Notes: a model not told the origin generated them from the letters alone. 25,150 nucleotides of DNA from DATEJJ01 sp051986465 (GCA_051986465.1 JBPYFB010000323.1:1-25150); one strand, 5' to 3'; positions 14,081 through 21,484 are shown, counted from the stretch's first letter. Numbers and translations: made by a program.

Positions 14081-15114
14081 ACCTCACCTTCCTACGTCCG
14101 CTGTACCACCGGCCCGGCCCGGTCGCGTCGGTGTACCTGGACGCCACCCACGACACCGACGACGCCCGGCGCCGCCTGGAGCTCTCCTGGCGGGCGGCGG
14201 ACGAGGAACTGGCCGGGGCCGGCGCCGACCGGGCCACCCGGGACGCCCTCGGCGCGGCGGTCAAGGCGCACACCGGCCCGGGGCGGTACGGGCTGGCCCT
14301 GTTCGCGACGGGCGGCCGGGTACTCGCCGAGGTCCCGCTGCCCGACCCGCCGCCGGTACCGGTGACCGCCTGGTCACCGAAGCCCAAGGTGGCGCCGCTC
14401 GTGGCCGACCTCGACGGGCGGGTGCGCTGGCTGCGCGTGCTGGTCAACCGGGTCGGCGCCGACCTGGTGCTGTCGACCGGGCACCAGCCGGTGGGCTGCC
14501 GCCTCTCGGGTACCGAGCAGTACCCGGTACACAAGGCGAAGCCGGGCGGCTGGTCCTCGCCCCGGTACCAGCGCGCCGCGCAGGTGTCCTGGGACCGCAA
14601 CGCGCGGGAGGTCGCCGACGCGGTGACCGAGGCGGCGACCGCGGAAGGCGCCGACGTCATCGTGCTCGCCGGGGACGTACGCGGCCGGCAGCTCCTGCTG
14701 GAGCACCTGCCCGAGACGGTGGCGCAACGGGTGGTCAGTACCGACCGGGGTTCGCGGGCGCCGGGTGCGGATACCGAACCGCTGGACGAGGCGACCGCGC
14801 AGGCGGTACGCGAGTACGAGGCCAGCCGGCGCCGGGACACGCTGGACCGGTACCGGACCGGTCGGGGGCACGGGCGCGCGGCCGCCGGGCCGGACGAGGT
14901 ACGGGCGGCCCTGGATCGCGGCCAGGTCGACACGCTGCTGGTGGATCGGGAGGTCCCGGTACCCGAGGAGCTCGTCGGGCTCGCCGTGGATACCGATGCC
15001 GAGGTGACCGCGGTCGGGGCGGACGAGGAGCGGTTGCCCGGCGGGATCGGCGCGGTGCTGCGGTACGCGGACCGGCCGCCCGAGCCGGGTGCGATGGCGG
15101 GGGGCGCCGCGTGA
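14077..15114 (+). CDS. BaeRF/Vms1-like (Rv2629-type) release-factor-fold protein
   Basis: 345 residues. The N-terminus (FLRPLYHRPGPVASVYLD, then RRLELSWRAADEEL), the central AWSPKPKVAPLVADLD, and the segment HKAKPGGWSSPRYQ (152-165) followed by VSWDRNAREVADAV are typical of bacterial archaeo-eukaryotic release-factor-like proteins, relatives of eRF1/Vms1. In that fold a glycine-rich loop ending in Gln is used for peptidyl-tRNA hydrolysis; here GGWSSPRYQ (157-165) is the likely counterpart. A third domain starts at about 190 (GADVIVLAGDVRGRQLLLEHL). The M. tuberculosis relative Rv2629 belongs to the hypoxia/NO dormancy response, which fits the neighbouring truncated haemoglobin. I infer a ribosome-rescue or translation-stress role. 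GTG start overlaps the small upstream gene; the stop overlaps the next one (GTGA). Confidence 0.82.
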   Translation: MNLTFLRPLYHRPGPVASVYLDATHDTDDARRRLELSWRAADEELAGAGADRATRDALGAAVKAHTGPGRYGLALFATGGRVLAEVPLPDPPPVPVTAWSPKPKVAPLVADLDGRVRWLRVLVNRVGADLVLSTGHQPVGCRLSGTEQYPVHKAKPGGWSSPRYQRAAQVSWDRNAREVADAVTEAATAEGADVIVLAGDVRGRQLLLEHLPETVAQRVVSTDRGSRAPGADTEPLDEATAQAVREYEASRRRDTLDRYRTGRGHGRAAAGPDEVRAALDRGQVDTLLVDREVPVPEELVGLAVDTDAEVTAVGADEERLPGGIGAVLRYADRPPEPGAMAGGAA

Positions 15115-15308
15115 GCCGCCGTACCCGCGAGAAGCAGGCGCCGCGTGACCGGTCCCGGTCGGCGGAGACCGGCGACGGGGACGGGGACGACTTCGCGTCC
15201 GAGCACGCCAAGGCGACCTTCGTCGACGAGGTGCGCGACGGGCCGGAGCACAGCAAGGACCCGGACAGCCCGGCCGGCCTGGCCGGGGCCGACCCACAAC
15301 AGGCGTGA
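15111..15308 (+). CDS. Small acidic hydrophilic protein, unrecognised
   Basis: 65 residues, starting with a basic stretch (SRRTREKQAPRDRSR) and continuing acidic and disordered (ETGDGDGDDFASEHAKATFVD...). No fold or family recognised. GTG at 15111 overlaps the BaeRF stop by four bases, so it is translated as the third member of that chain. The frame has normal codon bias for this DNA, but because it is short and of low complexity, its reality rests mainly on the coupling. Confidence 0.6.
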   Translation: MSRRTREKQAPRDRSRSAETGDGDGDDFASEHAKATFVDEVRDGPEHSKDPDSPAGLAGADPQQA

Positions 15309-15324
15309 CCAGCCTCGCCAGGGC

Positions 15325-15358
15325 TGTTTGATGCGCAACCAGATGGGACGAGGCGAGC
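15325..15358 (+). promoter_or_regulatory. Weak SigB-like promoter before small ORF
   Basis: GTTT (15325-15328), 15 bases, GGGACG (15344-15349), nine bases before the ATG at 15359. The -35 part and both distances agree with the other stress-promoter matches nearby, but the -10 part (GGGACG against GGGTA) is a poor match. Confidence 0.3.
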
Positions 15359-15616
15359 ATGAGCGACCAACAGGGACAGGGACAGTGGCGCGACGACCGC
15401 AAGCTGCCGATCGACGAGCTGGCGCAGGCGATGGCGACCTACTCGGCGGACGGACAGGTCGACGACGCGACCGGCGGTGACGCCGGTGCCGAGGAGGAGT
15501 TCGGGCACGATCCGCTGCCGCGGCGCGTGCCAGGTGCCATCGGCGACCCGGACCCGGACACCGCGGAGGGGCGCGCGTGGCGCCCCTCGCCGGAAGGCCG
15601 CACCGGCCCGGTCTGA
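15359..15616 (+). CDS. Small hydrophilic protein, unrecognised
   Basis: 85 residues, polar and probably disordered: a Gln-rich start (SDQQGQGQW), a short helical part (LPIDELAQAMATYSADGQVDD), and an acidic, proline-rich end (DPLPRRVPGAIGDPDPDTAEG). Not recognised as a named family. The ATG follows the purine-rich GGGACGAGGCGAGC. It is 50 bases downstream of the previous small gene and convergent with the DUF5709 gene, with only six bases between the stops. The neighbourhood suggests a stress-linked protein; nothing in the sequence gives a function. Confidence 0.65.
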   Translation: MSDQQGQGQWRDDRKLPIDELAQAMATYSADGQVDDATGGDAGAEEEFGHDPLPRRVPGAIGDPDPDTAEGRAWRPSPEGRTGPV

Positions 15617-15622
15617 CCGGAC

Positions 15623-16201
15623 CTACTCCAGGTCCTCCGGGGGTACCCGGTGCATCGCGAGCTCCTCCGCGCTCGCGCCGCCGCCCGCGGCGCCCTCGTC
15701 GAAGGCGATCTCGGTGCTCTCCCGATCCGGGTGCGCGCCGTCGCCCGGCCGCACCAACCGCCCCAGCGGCACGGTGTCCGGCACGCCCGGCTCCGGCCGG
15801 TCGTACATGGACACCGGCGAACCGAGGTTCGGGTCGATCGGCCCCTCCTCGGCCAGTACCTCGGTGTCCTCGACCACCTGGCCGGCCGCCGCCTCGCCGG
15901 TCGCCTCATAGGCGAGGCGCGGCTGCGGGTCGACCGCGATGGAATCGGGGATGAGGTCGGGCTGCTCCCGGGCCAGCCGCGCCTCCAGCGGCTCGCCGAC
16001 GCGCTGCTCCTCGGCCGTGGTCCCGAACTCGTCGATCGCGGCGGGACCGGCGTCCCGGTCCGGGGTCAGCGGCGCGGGATTCGGGCCGTCGGCCACCCGC
16101 GGCGAGTTGACGTCGTCGTAGGCGGTCGAATCGTCGTCGGCGTAGTCGGGCAGCCCTTCGGCCGCGGGATCCGACACGGGCTTCGGATAGCTGTCGTCCA
16201 T
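15623..16201 (-). CDS. DUF5709-family acidic protein
   Basis: 192 residues, strongly acidic, no membrane segments. The N-terminal part DDSYPKPVSDPAAEGLPDYADDD, the middle EEQRVGEPLEARLAREQPDL and the later GQVVEDTEVL / VSMYDR parts match what I know as the actinobacterial DUF5709 family, whose function is unknown. The end (AFDEGAAGGGASAEELAMHRV) is also typical. The ATG at 16199-16201 is chosen because the family starts with MD.SYP and a GGGTAC promoter element lies nine bases before it; the open frame to 16312 would add a part with atypical composition. It is divergent from the DUF1360 gene. Confidence 0.75.
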   Translation of the reverse strand: MDDSYPKPVSDPAAEGLPDYADDDSTAYDDVNSPRVADGPNPAPLTPDRDAGPAAIDEFGTTAEEQRVGEPLEARLAREQPDLIPDSIAVDPQPRLAYEATGEAAAGQVVEDTEVLAEEGPIDPNLGSPVSMYDRPEPGVPDTVPLGRLVRPGDGAHPDRESTEIAFDEGAAGGGASAEELAMHRVPPEDLE

Positions 16202-16210
16202 ACCGGTCGG

Positions 16211-16235
16211 GTACCCGGTCCCGCGCCCGTGACAC
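16211..16235 (-). promoter_or_regulatory. SigB-like promoter for the DUF5709 gene
   Basis: On the minus strand GTGT (16232-16235), 15 bases, GGGTAC (16211-16216), then nine bases to the ATG. There is one mismatch in the -35 part (GTGT for GTTT). The nine-base distance to the start codon is the same as at 13880 and 16339, again giving a nearly leaderless mRNA. Confidence 0.42.
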
Positions 16236-16303
16236 TTTGGCGCCGGAGAGACCGGCCGCTTAACCGCCCCACCCAAACCCCAGGTGGGGCTGGCGGCCGG
16301 ACA

Positions 16304-16338
16304 GTTTGCCAACCACGGCGTCCGGGTAGCGGGACGGG
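16304..16338 (+). promoter_or_regulatory. SigB-like promoter for the DUF1360 gene
   Basis: GTTT (16304-16307), 16 bases, GGGTAG (16324-16329), then nine bases (CGGGACGGG) to ATG 16339. Both elements and the spacing fit the actinobacterial stress-sigma consensus. This match does not rely on GTAC, so it is independent of the GGTACC enrichment. Confidence 0.52.
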
Positions 16339-16860
16339 ATGGCGGATGTGATGCGGCGGCTGCGGGGCATGGCCGAGGGGTACGCCCCGGGCGAAGGGCG
16401 GCCGCTGCGCGGGTACCTGCTGACGCTGGGCGGGTACCTGAGCGTGTGTGGGGCCCTGGTCGGGCTGGCTCGGCTGACCGGCCGCCAGCTCCCGGAGCGT
16501 CTGTCCACAGAGGACGTCGTGCTCATCTCGGTCGCCACGCACAAGGTGAGCCGGATGCTGGCGAAGGACAGCGTGACCAGCCCGTTGCGGGCGCCGTTCG
16601 CGCGGTTCGAAGGGCCGACCGGCGATGCGGAGCTGGGTGAGCGGGTCCGGGGTACCGGCGTCACCCATGCCGTGGGCGAGTTAGTCACCTGCCCGTTCTG
16701 CCTCGGCGTGTGGGTCGCCACCGGGATGGCGGCCGGGCTGGTCTTCGCGCCCCGGCTGACCCGGATGTTCGCGGCCACCTTCACCGCGGTGGCCGCCTCC
16801 GACGCGCTGCACCTGTGCTACGCGTCGCTGCAGCAGTCCGCGCGCCGCGAACCCGGGTAG
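16339..16860 (+). CDS. DUF1360-family membrane protein
   Basis: 173 residues. A polar N-terminus is followed by a hydrophobic helix (about 25-45, GYLLTLGGYLSVCGALVGLARL), then the DUF1360 signature: VVLISVATHKVSRMLAKDSVTSPLRAPFARF and VTHAVGELVTCPFCLGVWVATGMAAGLVFAP, with the CPFC pair at the membrane edge. A last hydrophobic helix (TRMFAATFTAVAASDALHLCY) closes the protein. The family is found in Bacillus and actinobacteria and includes spore- or stress-linked members; no activity is known. The CxxC pair could be redox-active or bind metal. ATG at 16339 is supported by the promoter position. It is convergent with the gene at 16902. Confidence 0.82.
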   Translation: MADVMRRLRGMAEGYAPGEGRPLRGYLLTLGGYLSVCGALVGLARLTGRQLPERLSTEDVVLISVATHKVSRMLAKDSVTSPLRAPFARFEGPTGDAELGERVRGTGVTHAVGELVTCPFCLGVWVATGMAAGLVFAPRLTRMFAATFTAVAASDALHLCYASLQQSARREPG

Positions 16861-16885
16861 CCGGATCCGCGACGCGCGAAAGTAT

Positions 16886-16908
16886 CAGCTGCCGCGCGGC
16901 GTCAGCTG
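16886..16908. terminator. Hairpin at convergent stops
   Basis: CAGCTGCCGC (16886-16895) pairs with GCGG (16896-16899) and CAGCTG (16903-16908), leaving a three-base bulge. It overlaps the last codons of the minus-strand gene ending at 16902 and lies 25 bases after the DUF1360 stop, so it could end both transcripts. There is no U-tract. Confidence 0.35.
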
Positions 16909-17357
16909 CCGTTGTGGCCGAGGCTGTTGATGATGCTCAGGCCGCAGCAGCAGATGATGATCAACGCGATGAGGCCGAGGCTCACCCACAGCACCCACAT
17001 GCCGTTGTACTTCTGCGGCGGCGGGCCGAGCGACCCGGCGGAGAACGCCCACGCGGGCGCCCGGTACTCGACTTCGACGGTCTGGCCCGGGCCGACCGGT
17101 ACCACCGTGTCCGCCGGCCCCACCTTGGGGGGCAGGAAGTACGGCGTGTGTACGTGGACGGCGTGCTGGCCGGGCGCGACCGGGATGACGGTACGGCCCC
17201 AACTGTTCTGCGGTACCTGGTAACCGTCCACTGTGACGTTGGGCTTGACCAACAGGAAGATGAACGACAGCGGGAAGAACTTCGTGGTCAGTGCGATCGC
17301 CGAGCCGCCCGGGCCGGGCGGGGGCGCGCTGGGTTGCGGTGGGTACGGGGCGCTCAC
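16902..17357 (-). CDS. Proline-rich, C-terminally membrane-anchored protein
   Basis: 151 residues. A short Pro-rich N-terminus (SAPYPPQPSAPPPGPGG) precedes a hydrophobic stretch (FFPLSFIFLLV) and a small beta-rich domain. Its sequence (KPNVTVDGYQVPQNSWGRTVIPVAPGQHAVHVHTPYFLPP) recalls PEGA-type domains, in which a short carbohydrate- or wall-associated beta-sandwich displays a V.VDG pattern. A single C-terminal helix (WVLWVSLGLIALIIICCCGLSII) anchors it; three Cys in a row sit inside this helix, possible acylation sites. The GTG at 17357 is chosen because GAGGAG lies five bases before it. Function unknown. It is 40 bases downstream of the GCS2-family gene on the same strand. Confidence 0.7.
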   Translation of the reverse strand: MSAPYPPQPSAPPPGPGGSAIALTTKFFPLSFIFLLVKPNVTVDGYQVPQNSWGRTVIPVAPGQHAVHVHTPYFLPPKVGPADTVVPVGPGQTVEVEYRAPAWAFSAGSLGPPPQKYNGMWVLWVSLGLIALIIICCCGLSIINSLGHNGS

Positions 17358-17397
17358 ACGGGCTCCTCTCACGAAACGCGCACACGATACCCGATCT

Positions 17398-18870
17398 TCA
17401 GGCCCACAGGTGTACCGGCACGTTGTCGTGCATCTGCCTGATGTACTCCCGCAGCAGCACCCGCAGCGCCTCGTCCCGCGAGGCGCCGTTGCCCTCCTCC
17501 ACGGCGTGCAGCGTTTCCACCTGCCACGTGGCCCCGTTGCGACCGCGCAGGCAGCGCTCCTCGATCACGCGCAGCAGCCGGTCGCGCATCTCGGCGGCCA
17601 CCCCCCACGCGTCCAGCCCCTCGTGCGCCACCGGCAGCAGCCGGCGCAGCACGAGCTCGGTCGCGGGCACGTAGCCCAGGCCGGGCCAGAAGAGCTGGGC
17701 CTCGATACCGTCGCGGGCGGCACGGTGGAAGTTCTCCTCGGCCGCGCTGAAGGACATCTGCGACCAGACCGGCCGCTGTTCGGCGGCGAGTACCCGGACC
17801 GCGCCGAAGTAGAACGCGGCGTTGGCGAGCGTATCCACAACTGTCGGGCCGGCCGGCAGCACGCGGTTCTCGACGCGCAGGTGCGCCCGGCCGTGTACCA
17901 CGTCGTAGACCGGCCGGTTCCACCGGTAGATGGTGCCGTTGTGCAGCCGCAGCTCGGCGAGGTTCGGCGTATCGCCCCGGGCGAGCGCCTGCGCCGGGTC
18001 CTCGTCGTCGACGATCGGCAACAGCGCCGGGAAGTACCGCACGTTCTCCTCGAACAGGTCGAACACCGAGGTGACCCAGCGCTCGCCGAACCATACCCGG
18101 GGCCGTACCCCTTGCGCCTTGAGCTCCTCGGAGCGGGTATCGGTCGCCTGTTCGAACAGGGGTACCCGGGTCTCCGCCCACAGCTGCTTGCCGAGCAGGA
18201 ACGGCGAGTTGGCGCCGAGCGCCAGCTGCGCGGCGGCGAGCGCCTGGGCGGCGTTCCAGTACGCCGGAAACTCCGCCGGGCTGACCTGCAGGTGTAGCTG
18301 GGTGCTGGTGCACGCGGCCTCGGGTATCACGGTGTCGGCGGTGGCCGTCAGGCGCTCCGCGCCCTCGATGGCGATCGCGATGTCCTCGCCGCGGGCGGCC
18401 AGGATCTGCTCGTTGAGCAGGGCGTACCGGGGGTTGCTCGACAGCGACTCGCGGCGCAGGTGTTCGCGGCGCAGGGTGGGCAGGATGCCGACCATCACCA
18501 TGTGCGCGCCGACCGTGCGGGCCTTGCCCTCGGCCGCGTTCAGGCTGGCCCGAACCTGGCTCTCGTAGTCGGCGAGGCCGCTGCCCGCCAACCGGCGCGG
18601 CGCCACATTGATCTCGATGTTGAACTGGCCCAGCTCGGTCTGGAAGTCCGGGTCGGCGATGGCGGCCAGCGCTTCGGCGTTGCGCATGGCCGGCTCGGCC
18701 GCCTCGTCCACGAGGTTGAGCTCGATCTCCAAACCACTGAGCGGCCGGTCGAAGTCGAAGCGGGACTCGCGTAGCAGTTGGGCGAACGCGTCCAGGCAGC
18801 GCCGGACCTTGTGCCGGTACCGGGTGCGGTCCGCGCTCGTGAAGACATGTGGCGTCACCTCCTCGCCCAT
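17398..18870 (-). CDS. GCS2-family carboxylate-amine ligase (glutamate-cysteine ligase-like)
   Basis: 490 residues. The N-terminal LSGLEIELNLVDEAAEP, then FQTELGQFNIEINVAP and TSTQLHLQVSPAEFPAYWNAAQ, are the glutamate-cysteine ligase family 2 pattern: a Glu-rich metal/ATP site on antiparallel strands, followed by the substrate region RLHNGTIYRWNRPVYD and VENRVLPAGPTVVDT. Members join an amino acid to an amine or amino group with ATP. Actinobacteria make mycothiol, so this need not make glutathione precursor; some relatives act in ergothioneine synthesis (EgtA), others are uncharacterised. No egtB, C or D neighbour is present. ATG at 18870 has GGAG seven to ten bases upstream. The gene lies 18 bases after the stop of the unrecognised gene at 18889, so the two are cotranscribed. 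Confidence 0.8.
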   Translation of the reverse strand: MGEEVTPHVFTSADRTRYRHKVRRCLDAFAQLLRESRFDFDRPLSGLEIELNLVDEAAEPAMRNAEALAAIADPDFQTELGQFNIEINVAPRRLAGSGLADYESQVRASLNAAEGKARTVGAHMVMVGILPTLRREHLRRESLSSNPRYALLNEQILAARGEDIAIAIEGAERLTATADTVIPEAACTSTQLHLQVSPAEFPAYWNAAQALAAAQLALGANSPFLLGKQLWAETRVPLFEQATDTRSEELKAQGVRPRVWFGERWVTSVFDLFEENVRYFPALLPIVDDEDPAQALARGDTPNLAELRLHNGTIYRWNRPVYDVVHGRAHLRVENRVLPAGPTVVDTLANAAFYFGAVRVLAAEQRPVWSQMSFSAAEENFHRAARDGIEAQLFWPGLGYVPATELVLRRLLPVAHEGLDAWGVAAEMRDRLLRVIEERCLRGRNGATWQVETLHAVEEGNGASRDEALRVLLREYIRQMHDNVPVHLWA

Positions 18871-18888
18871 GGCCTCACTCCGTTTCCG

Positions 18889-19860
18889 CTACTCCCACTC
18901 CCAGTAGAAACCGACGATCGACTTCTCCACCCGCCCGAACCGGGCGTGTACGGACAGCTCACTGTCCAGCTCGGCCGGCTGGCGCTCAATGATGTGACCC
19001 TGATCAATGCGATCCCACCGGCCCGACCACACCCGGGCCGGTACCCGATCGGGGTGGAAGCGAACCCAGATCGTCAGCTCATCGGTGGCGCGCAGTACGA
19101 CACGGCGGAACTCCAGTGGCGCCTCGGTCTTGTACGCGAAGGTGAAGTGCGAGTGCAGCAGCGTGGTCTCGCCGAGCGCGAGCGGCTGGCTGAGCATGAT
19201 GTCAACGCCGTACACCGCCTCGTTGACCCGGTACACCTGGGGGCCGACCTGCCCGCCGCGCACCACGTGGACCATCAGCTCGTCGGTGTCGAACCGGTAC
19301 GGCACCGACTCGAGCCACGGTACCGTCGACTTGATCACCTGGATCGTCTCGTGCTCGGTGGGCCGCCCGTCCGGCCCGATCGTGTGCAGTTCGTGCATGG
19401 CCAGCGTGTCGTGGTGCGGCGGGCCGGCGTGCCGGAACGCCTCGCCGGGCGGCAGCGCGCCACGGTAGATCGCGCGTACCGACGGCGAGCCGCGGCGCAG
19501 CTCCCGCAGCCGGTGTGCGTGGCGCTCGGACAGCTCGAACCCGCGGATGAAGGACTCCATGTCCACCGGGTCCAGTACGGTGCCGTCCAGCGCGTGCCGC
19601 GCGACCCTGACCAGCGGCTCAGCCGGCCGGGTCAGCACCGGGTGAGCACCGGAACCGGAGCGCCACGAGGTGACCGGCGCACCGCCAACCTTCGCCTGCG
19701 CCAGTACGGTGGCCACGGCCGTGGCGTCGACGGCCGGCTCGGCCACGGCGCGGCGGGCCGGTTCGGCGTGGCTTTCCCAGCGGGTCCGGTAGTCACTGGG
19801 GCGGGTGAGCAGCATCCGGAGATAGGCACAGGCCTGTTTCACCCGGTCGTCCTCCGGCAC
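18889..19860 (-). CDS. Conserved-looking hypothetical protein, paired with GCS2-family ligase
   Basis: About 323 residues, soluble, no membrane segments. The N-terminal half is helical (KQACAYLRMLLTRP, then ALDGTVLDPVDMESFIRGFELSERHAHRLRELRRG). The C-terminal half is beta-rich (HELHTIGPDGRPTEHETIQVIKS, YRFDTDELMVHVVRGG, DIMLSQPLALGETTLLHSHFTF). From memory this C-terminal domain resembles that of some Streptomyces XRE-type regulator proteins, but no convincing helix-turn-helix is seen here; assignment is uncertain. The start is set to GTG 19858-19860 because GGAGGTG (19867-19873) lies seven bases before it; the GTG at 19875 is the alternative. It precedes the GCS2 gene by 18 bases. Confidence 0.6.
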   Translation of the reverse strand: MPEDDRVKQACAYLRMLLTRPSDYRTRWESHAEPARRAVAEPAVDATAVATVLAQAKVGGAPVTSWRSGSGAHPVLTRPAEPLVRVARHALDGTVLDPVDMESFIRGFELSERHAHRLRELRRGSPSVRAIYRGALPPGEAFRHAGPPHHDTLAMHELHTIGPDGRPTEHETIQVIKSTVPWLESVPYRFDTDELMVHVVRGGQVGPQVYRVNEAVYGVDIMLSQPLALGETTLLHSHFTFAYKTEAPLEFRRVVLRATDELTIWVRFHPDRVPARVWSGRWDRIDQGHIIERQPAELDSELSVHARFGRVEKSIVGFYWEWE

Positions 19861-19946
19861 CTCTGGCACCTCCACTCGCCCGCGGCATCGCCCACAACGC
19901 GACTACGATCTAGCAGCCCCGCGAGCCCCCCGCCCCGCTTCCGATC

Positions 19947-19975
19947 AGGGTAGCGATCCGGTGACCGGCTGCGAA
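19947..19975 (-). promoter_or_regulatory. Possible promoter for the 19860-16902 minus-strand unit
   Basis: On the minus strand TTCGCA (19970-19975), a 17-base spacer and TACCCT (19947-19952) form a moderate sigma-70-type match about 90 bases before the gene start. Nothing else of note is seen in the 200 bases between 19861 and 20064. Confidence 0.28.
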
Positions 19976-20064
19976 GGGGCCGTTAGGCCGGTTCACCACG
20001 GGCTACCGGCTGACCAGGGGCTCAGTCATGCGCCGGCCCGGGCCCTCTCCGCGTCGACCCGGCG

Positions 20065-21192
20065 TCAGGCGAACCGCACCTCCCGGTTCGCGGCCGCCGG
20101 CGCGAGGAACGCGAGCAGCCCGGCACCCTCCTCAGCTGTTGCGGTCCTGTCTTCCGCGGAGAGCTTGCGGGTCCGCGAATTATCCTCAGTGGACAGTCGT
20201 TCGAACGGGGTGATCGTCAGCACCGCCGTACCCTTTCCTGTCTGTGCCGTCCACGTCGCGACGGTGAACCCGTCCACGAGCACCAGGCGCGGTACCGGCC
20301 CGTACGGCTGGACGGGGAGTTGCCGGTACGCATCGGTGATGACCCGGCCGCGATCTGCGTGCGAGAGCAGCAGGTTGTCGAAGTCGTACAGGAAGCGCGG
20401 CGGGGCGGGCGTCTGCGGATCGGGGCGGGGCGCGTCGGGCAGGTCGAACAGCTCCACGCCCTGCTCGTCGCGGAAGGTGGCCAGGCGCGGTCGCAGCCCG
20501 TCCAGCACCTCGCCCAGGCGGGTCAGCCCGGACCAGACCTGTACGTCCCGCACGCTCGCCGGACCGAACGCGGCCAGGTACCGCAGCACCAGCTCCGGCA
20601 CCGGGTACCCGTCGGTAAGCTCGCCGGACAGCCAGGTGGACAGCGGCGCGTGTACCGCCGCCCCGCTGGCACCCCACACACCGCGCGGCGGCAACTGCGC
20701 CAGCGGTACCCACGCCCGTACCGCCATCGCGAGCGCGTCGGGTTCCCGGTCGGGCCACCGCAGGGCCAGCTCCCGGCCGAGGTCGCTGAAGGTACGGGGC
20801 TTCTCCGCCAGTACCTTCAGCGCGGCGGCGACCACCTCGTCGCGGTCCAGGCCGGCCAGGCGCTTGCCGAAGGTGCCGTTGGTGGCGCGCTCGATGACCT
20901 GCTGCAGCGGCGGCCGCAGCCCGAGCGCGTCCCGCGCCGTCACGAGGTGGATGGTGGAGCGCATCAGCGCGACCCGAACCACCTGCCGCGTGGTCAGCAG
21001 GTCGCCGACCTCCTCGGGACGGCAGCCGGCGAGGCGGCTCCACAGCCCGACGTACCACGTGTGGGTGGTCTGCGCCTGCAGGCCGGCGAGGTGCTCGACC
21101 GCCTCGATCGGGGACAGGTCGCAGCGGCGCAGCAGGAGTTGCCGTTCGAGGGTGGCGCGGTTGAGCGCCCGGCGGGACAGCAGCGGCGTCAT
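20065..21192 (-). CDS. HTH_42 / AlkZ-like DNA glycosylase family protein
   Basis: 375 residues. The N-terminal winged-helix part (LSRRALNRATLERQLLLRR, then IEAVEHLAGLQAQTTHTWYVGLWSRL) is typical of the HTH_42 family (YcaQ/AlkX and AlkZ). Gln39 and Gln41 (LQAQ) form the QxQ pair that AlkZ uses to excise bulky or crosslinked adducts; the YcaQ branch has QxD instead. The conserved RSTIHLVTARDA and the C-terminal VDGFTVATWTA and VLTITPF segments are present. AlkZ from an azinomycin producer gives self-resistance to that crosslinker, and AlkZ-like genes are frequent in antibiotic gene clusters and in genomes of producers. No biosynthetic cluster is seen in this window, so a general repair role is more cautious. 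Divergent from the polysaccharide gene. Confidence 0.82.
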   Translation of the reverse strand: MTPLLSRRALNRATLERQLLLRRCDLSPIEAVEHLAGLQAQTTHTWYVGLWSRLAGCRPEEVGDLLTTRQVVRVALMRSTIHLVTARDALGLRPPLQQVIERATNGTFGKRLAGLDRDEVVAAALKVLAEKPRTFSDLGRELALRWPDREPDALAMAVRAWVPLAQLPPRGVWGASGAAVHAPLSTWLSGELTDGYPVPELVLRYLAAFGPASVRDVQVWSGLTRLGEVLDGLRPRLATFRDEQGVELFDLPDAPRPDPQTPAPPRFLYDFDNLLLSHADRGRVITDAYRQLPVQPYGPVPRLVLVDGFTVATWTAQTGKGTAVLTITPFERLSTEDNSRTRKLSAEDRTATAEEGAGLLAFLAPAAANREVRFA

Positions 21193-21214
21193 GCTCCTGA
21201 CGCTACGGTCCCAA

Positions 21215-21233
21215 TAGGAAAGTTCGGTTCCTA
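21215..21233 (-). promoter_or_regulatory. Inverted repeat upstream of the AlkZ-like gene
   Basis: TAGGAA (21215-21220) and TTCCTA (21228-21233) are perfect inverted repeats with a seven-base centre, about 23 to 41 bases before the ATG. The spacing fits a dimeric repressor site overlapping the promoter. No regulator gene is adjacent. A hexamer TAGCGT near 21204 could be the -10. Confidence 0.4.
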
Positions 21234-21388
21234 AGGCTCGGCCCGCGGCGCCGGTAGGAGAAGATCGTCAAGGCGGCCGGCGGGGTCCAGAATGGACGCC
21301 CCGGGGCCGGCTCCGGTGACGCCTGAAGGTTACGCCGATGGGGTTGGTCGCATCGCCCGTGGAGGTGGCTAAGTTGCCCCATTTGTAT

Positions 21389-21402
21389 GTCGACTAGTCG
21401 AC
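21389..21402. repeat. 14-base perfect palindrome GTCGACTAGTCGAC
   Basis: A perfect palindrome in the 390-base gap between the AlkZ-like gene and the polysaccharide gene, in a locally AT-richer patch (ATTTGTAT precedes it). It lies about 85 bases upstream of the -35 of the polysaccharide promoter, so it could be an activator or repressor site for that gene. The rest of 21234-21484 shows nothing else definite. Confidence 0.4.
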
Positions 21403-21484
21403 CGTCGCGCGGCAACCGCCGGCCAAGTGTCTGGTCAAGCCATGACACGCGGGTGCGACCTTTATCGCGAGAAGGCGTGACCGC

